Part shown: positions 55,898-64,000 of the stretch, piece after piece | Layout: every line of letters begins with the position of its first letter | Position numbering within the stretch: the stretch's first letter is position 1 | Source of the DNA: Vibrio sp. Of7-15 | Lineage (GTDB): Bacteria; Pseudomonadota; Gammaproteobacteria; Enterobacterales; Vibrionaceae | Length of the DNA: 64,000 nt | Assembly (NCBI RefSeq): GCF_022347565.1 | Contig: NZ_JAKRGH010000004.1 | Span: 124,001 to 188,000 of the forward strand | Direction: 5' to 3' | Notes under the pieces: model-generated | Databases searched by the model: none | Told to the model about the DNA's origin: nothing | Seen by the model: the letters and a program-made list of their open reading frames with translations, nothing else | Position numbers and translations under genes: made by a program

Positions 55898-56842
55898 ATG
55901 AAAGTATTAAGCCCCCTTTTTATTGCCTTTGTGATCATGCTCTTTCACCCAATTAGCCATGCAAAAAACTTAAATGGCTTTGACCTTAGCAGAACAACCA
56001 TTCCTGCCGAGGAAATTTTGCATGGCGGCCCGGCAAAAGATGGGATACCAGCTCTTCTCACCCCTGTATTTCAAAAAGGGTTACGAGCATTAGACATTCA
56101 CCCTAATGATAAAGTGTTTGGTCTGGTGATTGATGGCATTGCCAAAGCTTACCCAATTAAAATCCTCAACTGGCATGAAGTGGTTAACGACAAATTTAAT
56201 GAGTCTGCTGTCATTGTTAGTTATTGCCCATTGTGTGGCAGCGGCATGGCATTTTCATCCGATGTCGGCTATGACATGCTTACTTTTGGCGTGTCGGGGT
56301 TAGTCTATAATTCAGACGTCTTAATGTACGATCACCAATCCAACTCATTATGGTCACAAATTCGTGGTGAAGCCGTCAGTGGATCCATGCGTGGTAAGTC
56401 CTTACATCAAATTCCTCTCCAATTAATGCGTTGGAAAAAATGGCTCAAAGCTAACCCAGATACCTTGGTGCTCTCAACCAAAACAGGGTTTAAACGCAAC
56501 TATAACATCGACCCATACCAAGGCTATAAGCGTTCACCTTCCTTGTTTTTCCCAGTGTCTGAAACAGCACCAAAACAGTACTTTCCAAAACAATTAGTGC
56601 TAGGCTTCAAAAGCGATGCGGGTCCTGTCGCATTTTCTCTTTCTGAACTACAACGCCATAACCAAATATCGTTCACGTATCAGATTGCAAATCATACCTA
56701 CATGGTTCATTGGAATAAAAAAGACCAAGCGGCATGGATAACCGACTTACAAGGGGCGGAAATACCAACAACGTTAATGTACTGGTTTGCTTGGTACACT
56801 TTCTACCCAGAAACAAAAGTGTTTCTTGCGTCAAACAACTAA
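55898..56842 (+). CDS. Exported DUF3179-family protein
   Basis: A 314-residue protein with signal peptide MKVLSPLFIAFVIMLFHPIS. DUF3179 hallmarks are EILHGGPAKDGIPALLTPVF, AYPIKILNWHEVVND and VSYCPLCGSGMAF (a possible metal- or redox-active Cys pair), then GLVYNSDVLMYDHQSNSLWS. The function of the family is not established. AAGGA lies nine bases before the ATG. It ends two bases before the convergent LysR gene. Confidence 0.85.
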   Translation: MKVLSPLFIAFVIMLFHPISHAKNLNGFDLSRTTIPAEEILHGGPAKDGIPALLTPVFQKGLRALDIHPNDKVFGLVIDGIAKAYPIKILNWHEVVNDKFNESAVIVSYCPLCGSGMAFSSDVGYDMLTFGVSGLVYNSDVLMYDHQSNSLWSQIRGEAVSGSMRGKSLHQIPLQLMRWKKWLKANPDTLVLSTKTGFKRNYNIDPYQGYKRSPSLFFPVSETAPKQYFPKQLVLGFKSDAGPVAFSLSELQRHNQISFTYQIANHTYMVHWNKKDQAAWITDLQGAEIPTTLMYWFAWYTFYPETKVFLASNN

Positions 56843-56844
56843 GG

Positions 56845-57747
56845 TCACAGCCTAAACGCTTTTATTTGATTAATAAGCTCATCGACATGCTCCGCCATGA
56901 TACCGTTCATGTGATATAAACCAACAGTCCCTTGCTGAGTTGGCCCTAATGGAGGCAAAGGCTTAATACCGTATTGAGAAAAATAATCAGCCATTAAGCT
57001 CGGGTAAGGCATTACCGCTTGGGTGGTTTGCAATAAGTCCATGCTGGCGAGTAGCGAACTGACATCATAAACAATTCGCTCTGTCACCTGTTTACGTTCA
57101 CGCTCTTGATGCTTAGAAGTCATATCCGCCAGCAAATGCTGATCAAGCTCATTATCGGGGGTAACTCTTAATAAAGGGTATAAATGCAAATCGGATTGCC
57201 TTTCATGATTTAACAACAAAGGATGATCAGAACGGACATACACCGCTTCTGTATCTTGCAATAGTGGAATAAAACTCACGTTGCACTTATCTGAGAGCCC
57301 CTCAATTTCATGACCTATGAATAAATCAATATGACCATGCAATAAAGAGTTCATTAATGTCAGGTGATTACCAAACTCTAAATGCAATGAAATAGAAGGG
57401 TACTGAAGGCTGTATTGCTGCAAAGTCTGCTTCACAAATATTTCCCACCAAGCATCCCCTGTGCCCATTTTTATTTTTTGGGTTTTACGCGCTTTTAAAT
57501 CCGCCATTTGGTGAATTAAGGTGTCGTGCTGACGTTCCATTTCTTTGGCTTTTTGCTGCAATAAACGACCATATTCCGTTAACTCTACCCCTTTAGATTT
57601 TCGTACAAACAAGGGGGCATCAAAACTGGCCTCTAACTTTTTCATCGCACTGGTTAGCGTTGGTTGGCTTACACCAAGAGCACTAGCCGCTAAACTGATA
57701 TTTCCTAGCTCAGCCACCATTAAAAATTGCTTATAGCTCTTATCCAT
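56845..57747 (-). CDS. LysR-family transcriptional regulator
   Basis: A 300-residue regulator. The N-terminal winged helix begins DKSYKQFLMVAELGNISLAA and continues ALGVSQPTLTSAMKKLEASF, the standard LysR recognition helix. The effector-binding domain (about 92-295) is ordinary. It is transcribed toward the DUF3179 gene and away from the alpha-glucosidase, 238 bases from the latter's start, so the glucosidase is a possible target. The effector is unknown. Confidence 0.9.
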   Translation of the reverse strand: MDKSYKQFLMVAELGNISLAASALGVSQPTLTSAMKKLEASFDAPLFVRKSKGVELTEYGRLLQQKAKEMERQHDTLIHQMADLKARKTQKIKMGTGDAWWEIFVKQTLQQYSLQYPSISLHLEFGNHLTLMNSLLHGHIDLFIGHEIEGLSDKCNVSFIPLLQDTEAVYVRSDHPLLLNHERQSDLHLYPLLRVTPDNELDQHLLADMTSKHQERERKQVTERIVYDVSSLLASMDLLQTTQAVMPYPSLMADYFSQYGIKPLPPLGPTQQGTVGLYHMNGIMAEHVDELINQIKAFRL

Positions 57748-57976
57748 TCATCACCTAACCTCTTTATACTACTGATGATTTACCCTCTCTTTTTACGTAT
57801 TTATTATTCAATTCACAATTTTAAAATTTCGTAATTGCCAAAGAGTAAACATAATCGTGATCCGATTCACACCAAAGCCAAATGGTATAAATATAATTTA
57901 TATCAAAAGAAGACAAACCTATTTCTTGTGCGACAAAAATTCACTTAAGGTATTAAAAAGACGAATATCATAATGA

Positions 57977-59623
<1,647 letters not shown>

Positions 59624-59635
59624 CCCCACAGATAA

Positions 59636-59660
59636 AAAGCCGAGCGTCATGCCCGGCTTT
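59636..59660 (+). terminator. Terminator of the alpha-glucosidase gene
   Basis: Ten-base stem AAAGCCGAGC / GCCCGGCTTT with one A-C mismatch and loop GTCAT, preceded by A-run and followed by pyrimidine-rich sequence, 13 bases after the stop. Confidence 0.65.
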
Positions 59661-59691
59661 ACTTCTTTATCCTTTACAGGCTATTAACTTA

Positions 59692-61863
59692 CTAGTATTG
59701 ATTCCACGCGTCAGTCCAATACAACCCTACGCCAGGCTCATAGAACTCATGCCCTTGGCTACACCAACCCGCTACAGTACATTGATAGTTTCCACCCGCA
59801 TTTGACACAATATCACCAGCTGCATAACTGTTACCTGCAACATACTGAGGGTAATCGCCCGTTGATTCTTGCACTAAGTCCACAGTGTAAAACTCTTCAA
59901 AACGCTCGCCTGTTTCTTTTGTACTTCCCGTGAATCTTAGATCATGCGTACCTGCTGTTGCTGCAAAGACATCCAATGTTAATGTTGCTTTACCATTCAC
60001 TACTTCAGCAACCGCTCCTCTAGGAGAGCCATTTTGAGAAAGTTGCAGATTAACCACCGCTTCTTCCGATGTTTCAACTTCTAACGTAATGGTTCCATTG
60101 CCCGATGCGTCAATCATATACTCTGATTTAAGATTCAAAATTTCAGCAACTTTATCACCACCATTACCATCACCGTCGCCACTGCAACCGTTGTCGTCCA
60201 CTTTTTGCCATACGCCCCACTCTCCCGTGGTTCCAGGTTCTTCATTTTCAGTCCACCAACCAGCTCGCCATGTGCTGCCATTATGACTAACCAAATCTCC
60301 TTCGACATAAGTCGCGGCAGGATCCCACGCAGGGGCACAGGCTCCGGCAGCCACAACTTCAACATTTCGTGACTCAGTCGCTTCTAAACCCGAATCATCT
60401 GTGACGCGATAAACTAAAGTATATGTTCCAAGTTCCTCGGTGTTCACACTGCCTTCTACTGTGATCTGGTCTGTGATATCCACATTATCTGAGTCTTGTG
60501 CCGTCACACCAGCCATAGGATCAAATGCAGAACCTTGCTCTACATTCGTATCTGAAATACCGGTGAATGTTGGCTTAGCGTCGTATACTTCTACTTTACG
60601 AACTTCAACTGTTTCATTGTCATCACTATCCATAACTCGATAAGTCAGCACATAAACACCCACTGTGGTTGTATCTACATGACCTTCTACAATAATGGAA
60701 CTAGTGATGTCGCCATCTTCATCATCACTGGCAGTTACACCAGCTAATGGATCAAAAGTACTGTTTGCTTTAATACGTGTGTCTTCAATACCTGAAATAA
60801 CAGGCTTCCCTTCAGGTGTAGGGATCTCTTGACCATGAATAAACGGGCCATAATCTTTAATAAACTGTGAGTTGTAAGAGTTACCCGAAGCATCTTGTCC
60901 CATATCCCAGTTAATTGACCATGTCATTACACCGCGTAGCATTTGATCTTGATTTTGTAGCATTTCAAAAGCGCTGTATAAATCTTGGGGATCTTTTACA
61001 AAACCAGTTGCGGCTGCATCATTATTTGTCGGAATACCAAACACTAATTTATCATGAGGAATTTTATGATAACCACGTGTGCCATTAATTAATGAATCCG
61101 ACATGTAATAGATAAACTCTTTCTTTAAGTCATCATTATTTTGTGCGATCCAAGCGTTCTCTTCTTCTACCCATATTCCATCACCGCCTTGATTATAAAA
61201 CTGAGGATTAATCCAATCGTAATAACCTTCTAAAGCCGTTATATATGGAGTGTACTTACCATTAGTTACCAAGTATGGAAATTCAGGAGCCATGGTAATC
61301 AAGAAGTTTTTATTTTGATCTCGATAATGATCTTTTACGATTTTCAACGCTTCAGGAATAACCGTTTGGTTATCCGCCGCTGTAATAGCCGCTTGCTCTA
61401 AGTCAATATCTAAACCGTCAAAGCCATACAAATCGGTGAGGCGAATAATCTCTTGTGCAAAGGCTGCCTCATCCCCTTTTTGCAATTCAATATGAGCATC
61501 AGCACCACCAAGGGCAAGTAATACAGAGCGCCCCTGATTATTCATTTCTTTAATAGAATCAATAAATTCTTGCTCAGAATGAATACTCAAATCCAATTTA
61601 AATGTAGGAATACGCCCTTCTGCCGTGTCGTATACTTTCATGAAGGACACATCAACTACATTATACATTGGGTTAACTTGATCTAGCTTAATACACGGCG
61701 CAGTGCCCCCTTGATAGCCCGCTCCACCACACCAGTTATGCCAGTAGCCCACCACAACACCCCCTTCAGGGTTTACAATGTCGTTAGCCAATGCTGAATA
61801 AGAAAAAGCCGAAATAGATAATGCAATTGCGCTTCGTATGATGCTCTTCTTAAATGAAACCAT
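59692..61863 (-). CDS. Multidomain GH18 chitinase
   Basis: A 723-residue secreted chitinase. Signal peptide 1-26 (ending SYSALA), then a GH18 barrel (about 35-345) with strand-3 VLLALGGADAH and the catalytic FDGLDIDLEQA (DxxDxDxE), ending GVMTWSINWDMGQDA. Two DUF5011-type Ig-like domains follow (about 350-425 and 430-505; both start ISGI/FTGISDT and contain FDPxAGVTAxD). A CBM5/12 chitin-binding module comes next (AWDPAATYVEGDLVSHNGST, then WRAGWWTENEEPG), then another beta domain (about 570-665) and a second CBM-like module with two Cys (YAAGDIVSNAGGNYQCTVAG). Substrate is insoluble chitin. RBS AGGAT. Confidence 0.93.
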   Translation of the reverse strand: MVSFKKSIIRSAIALSISAFSYSALANDIVNPEGGVVVGYWHNWCGGAGYQGGTAPCIKLDQVNPMYNVVDVSFMKVYDTAEGRIPTFKLDLSIHSEQEFIDSIKEMNNQGRSVLLALGGADAHIELQKGDEAAFAQEIIRLTDLYGFDGLDIDLEQAAITAADNQTVIPEALKIVKDHYRDQNKNFLITMAPEFPYLVTNGKYTPYITALEGYYDWINPQFYNQGGDGIWVEEENAWIAQNNDDLKKEFIYYMSDSLINGTRGYHKIPHDKLVFGIPTNNDAAATGFVKDPQDLYSAFEMLQNQDQMLRGVMTWSINWDMGQDASGNSYNSQFIKDYGPFIHGQEIPTPEGKPVISGIEDTRIKANSTFDPLAGVTASDDEDGDITSSIIVEGHVDTTTVGVYVLTYRVMDSDDNETVEVRKVEVYDAKPTFTGISDTNVEQGSAFDPMAGVTAQDSDNVDITDQITVEGSVNTEELGTYTLVYRVTDDSGLEATESRNVEVVAAGACAPAWDPAATYVEGDLVSHNGSTWRAGWWTENEEPGTTGEWGVWQKVDDNGCSGDGDGNGGDKVAEILNLKSEYMIDASGNGTITLEVETSEEAVVNLQLSQNGSPRGAVAEVVNGKATLTLDVFAATAGTHDLRFTGSTKETGERFEEFYTVDLVQESTGDYPQYVAGNSYAAGDIVSNAGGNYQCTVAGWCSQGHEFYEPGVGLYWTDAWNQY

Positions 61864-62214
61864 ATCCTAACCTTTATTTTTAAATTAATAGAAAGAAAAA
61901 TAACTTATTACGAAGAATTAATTATTCAATACAATGCTATTATCAAAACAATCAAACAATTTTAAATTTGGTTTTATTAATGAATGAAAATCACATTATT
62001 TATTTAAATCATAATCAGGGTGATTAGTGCAATTTATATAAATAAAAAAAGAACATAATTTTATTGAAAAAATTCAGATAATAAAAAATCAATTAAGTAT
62101 AAAGACTAATATTATTAATAAATAGAATAAGATTTTATTTAAGAAAATTAGAAAAGTTTTCAGGTAGGTCCCCTTTCATGTTATGGCTAACTAGAAAGGG
62201 GGAAAAAGGATTTT
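61864..62214. other. AT-rich region upstream of the chitinase gene
   Basis: A 351-base, strongly AT-rich stretch upstream of the minus-strand chitinase gene. It contains that gene's promoter, but the many TTGAAA/TATAAT-like strings make assignment unreliable. No gene seen. Confidence 0.4.
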
Positions 62215-62526
62215 CTACAAAGGGAAATAAGTAGTAACTAATTCTTTTTCAGAATCATTTTCTTTTTTTCTTATTTCACCATCAATATAAGAGTAAATAT
62301 GATTTACAATTTGAATTAAATCTTCCTTGTTGATATTTGAGTCATTACTATTAAGGTGACTCACCGCTTGCTCAACATTCATACAGTTATCCAGGCATGC
62401 AATTATTGGTAGCAATTCGACAGGTAACAAAATATAGTTATTTTTATCACTTAGTACGATATGATCATTGTTATAAGATATTTCATAGTACGAAAGAAAC
62501 TTAACGATTTCTGACCATGTGTACAT
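62215..62526 (-). CDS. Small PqqD-like hypothetical protein
   Basis: About 103 residues; start at 62526 because AAGGGA lies six bases before this ATG (an ATG at 62541 precedes the same site). The fold pattern resembles PqqD-like winged-helix proteins, which carry RiPP precursors: a short beta hairpin (NDHIVLSDKNNYILLPVELL), then helices LPIIACLDNCMNVEQAVSHL and DLIQIVNHIYSYID. Similarity is weak. There is no YcaO, radical-SAM or precursor-like gene next to it. The gene is AT-rich and alone between two long non-coding stretches. A PhoP-box-like site lies about 290 bases upstream. Confidence 0.4.
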   Translation of the reverse strand: MYTWSEIVKFLSYYEISYNNDHIVLSDKNNYILLPVELLPIIACLDNCMNVEQAVSHLNSNDSNINKEDLIQIVNHIYSYIDGEIRKKENDSEKELVTTYFPL

Positions 62527-63182
62527 TTCATTTCCCTTCATCTCTAATTTACCAAAACATTTATAATTAAAATTATCTACTGCTAATAGCCCATTTATTC
62601 AATACAGGAACCCTACATATCTTATTGAATAAATTAAAAAGGTTACTAGCAAAAACTGAGTGTTGACATTTTTAGTTATTCTCAGTTCCCTCAAGGTATC
62701 AATACAGTTAACAATATGGAAAGCATTAACTTACTTGCTATTTCATTCCCTTTAAATAGAGTTAAAACTCAATAGATAACAAAGGGAAATTGATTGAGCA
62801 TCAAAATTAACACCCGTTTAAACTTATATTAAACCTATGGCAATGCTATATCCAAAATAAGACAATTTCACAAAAGAACACTGTATAAGTGGATGAACAT
62901 CACAATATTTAATCCAATCATAACACTGAATTGAGAAAAACATCTCAAATATACACTGGAGAACATAAATATATATTCAAAAAAAGACCTGTCCAGAGGT
63001 CTAACCAGATTTAGATACTACCTACTACTGGGTATAGAAACGAATGTTCTCAATAAAACCCACAATTAAAAGAGAATAATTATTAATTAGACAATGTCAT
63101 AAAGATAAGCCACCAAACTTCTCCTATTATTATGGATACACTTAATTAATTTCCCTGATATGTTCAACTATAAGAGCATGCT
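62527..63182. other. Long AT-rich region with little coding signal
   Basis: About 650 bases between the small PqqD-like gene and the binding-protein gene. Only a PhoP-box-like sequence at 62819-62835 stands out. No open frame with coding character was found. Low GC content may reflect acquired or eroded DNA. Confidence 0.4.
62819..62835 (-). promoter_or_regulatory. PhoP-box-like direct repeat
   Basis: Plus strand reads TAAACT, five bases, TAAACC; that is GGTTTA-N5-AGTTTA on the minus strand, identical in half-sites to the box at phoP. The -10 at the matching distance is poor (ATTTTG), and the nearest minus-strand gene starts 290 bases away. Function uncertain. Confidence 0.3.
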
Positions 63183-64000
63183 ATGCACAATAAGTTAACG
63201 AAAATGGAAACGCCTACAACTCCCCATCGATTTTTCTCCCTTACACACTCACATCTAGCCTCAGGTTACGCGTATCTGGTTCTCGCCTTTTCGTTACTTT
63301 TTTCTTCTACTAATTCAGCAAGCCCCCCAGAGACCTTAGATCCCATAAAAATCACAACGAATGACTGGTCTAGTCAATTGGTTCTTTCCCATATTACTGC
63401 GGGCATTTTTCAATCAATGGGGTATAAAACGGAATTTTTTAGCACCACCACTAACCTTCAATGGGGAAGCTTGTCTCGGGGCATTTCGCATATTCAAGTT
63501 GAAGTCTGGGAAGGGACGATGGGGAAAATGTTTAACCGAATGATAGATTCAGGCAGCCTTATTGATGCAGGAAATCATGATGCCAAAACACGCGAAGAGT
63601 GGTGGTACCCAAAACATGTTGAAAAAGTCTGTCCCGGCTTACCAGACTGGAAAGCATTAAATCAATGCTACGAGTTATTCTTACATCCTGAAACGGCTCC
63701 ATATGGCCGCTATTTAGGAGGCCCATGGGAGAAACCAGATAAAGCACGTATTCGAGCCTTAGGCATGCAATTTCATGTAGTGCGCGTGACTCATTCCGAC
63801 GAGTTGAGAATGGCATTAACAGAAGCTATTGAAACACAAACTCCGATTGTTCTGTTTAATTGGACCCCCAATTGGGTAGAAGCTCAGTACCAAGGCAGCT
63901 TTGTTGAGTTTCCTACCTACTCACCAGAATGTGAAACCAACGCAAGCTGGGGGGTCAACCCACAATTTAACTACGACTGTGGTAACCCCAAAGATGGTTG
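63183..64000 (+). CDS. Glycine-betaine/ProX-type substrate-binding protein, C-terminus cut by window edge
   Basis: About 272 residues are visible. After a basic N-terminus and a hydrophobic signal (SGYAYLVLAFSLLFSSTNS), the mature protein shows the OpuAC/ProX pattern: ITTNDWSSQLVLSHITAGIF, VEVWEGTMGKMF, EEWWYPKHVEKVCPGLPDW and PIVLFNWTPNWVEAQY, with the conserved Trp residues used for binding quaternary ammonium compounds. It would deliver betaine, choline or a related osmolyte to an ABC permease, likely encoded past the right edge. The start could also be the ATG at 63204. Confidence 0.78.
   Translation, partial: MHNKLTKMETPTTPHRFFSLTHSHLASGYAYLVLAFSLLFSSTNSASPPETLDPIKITTNDWSSQLVLSHITAGIFQSMGYKTEFFSTTTNLQWGSLSRGISHIQVEVWEGTMGKMFNRMIDSGSLIDAGNHDAKTREEWWYPKHVEKVCPGLPDWKALNQCYELFLHPETAPYGRYLGGPWEKPDKARIRALGMQFHVVRVTHSDELRMALTEAIETQTPIVLFNWTPNWVEAQYQGSFVEFPTYSPECETNASWGVNPQFNYDCGNPKDG

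Noticed and set aside
62527-63182. Possible riboswitch or RNA gene upstream of the betaine-binding protein
   Set aside because: No recognisable conserved core or stable GC-rich helices; the stretch is simply AT-rich.

Overview
The window looks like part of a Vibrionaceae genome, probably the secondary chromosome of a Vibrio or close relative. The evidence is the set of recognisable genes: a VxrA/VxrB/VxrC-like cell-envelope two-component locus with its DUF2861 protein, an adjacent-but-separate sbcD-sbcC pair, a Kef antiporter with its ancillary flavoprotein, speG, a GH18 chitinase with chitin-binding modules, an endonuclease I with a lamin-tail domain, and a PhoP/PhoQ pair. Base composition is moderately AT-rich, and intergenic DNA is clearly more AT-rich. 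No rRNA, tRNA, CRISPR array or intact mobile element was seen. Assignment to an organism is inference only.

Layout. 0-6 kb: phoQ-like (cut by the window edge) and phoP-like genes with a PhoP-box promoter, a decayed IS1-family transposase, two lipoproteins (one frameshifted), a small outer-membrane barrel, and a small orphan gene behind a second PhoP-box promoter of the same geometry. 5.7-10.3 kb: three exported proteins in one direction, a lipocalin-like CrtC/AttH protein, a secreted FAD oxidase and a Tat-type carotenoid oxygenase. 10.9-13.2 kb: a sphingomyelinase C directly followed by a lipase-foldase-like protein. 13.2-24 kb: a RelA/SpoT-fold protein, a chemoreceptor, an M15 peptidase, an LprI-domain protein, the Kef operon, RidA, a HAD protein and a GFA protein. 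24-27 kb: an rsgA GTPase with an unusual leader (promoter, 15-codon upstream ORF, two mutually exclusive hairpins), then a divergent Nramp-family transporter.

27-31 kb: an S8 protease with an N-terminal dockerin-like double EF-hand next to a cohesin-like protein with a PEP-CTERM-type tail, plus a PrcB-like lipoprotein. 31-36 kb: speG and a PhyH / glycosyltransferase / MATE cluster. 36-43 kb: a nucleoside-recognition gate protein divergent from an Lrp/AsnC regulator, the vxrABC locus and a large secreted glycoside hydrolase. 43-47 kb: a peptidoglycan-binding-domain protein, a PEP-CTERM protein and a secreted nuclease. 47-56 kb: sbcC, sbcD, a rhomboid protease and a large alkaline-phosphatase-superfamily protein. 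56-64 kb: a DUF3179 protein convergent with a LysR regulator, a GH13 alpha-glucosidase, a multidomain chitinase, a small PqqD-like protein, and the start of a glycine-betaine-type binding protein.

The most notable systems are the linked cohesin/dockerin pair carrying a PEP-CTERM tail, the sphingomyelinase-foldase pair, the rsgA leader, the PhoP-box promoters, the stand-alone RelA/SpoT-like protein and the exported carotenoid-oxygenase cluster. All functional statements come from reading motifs in the sequence; no database search was possible.
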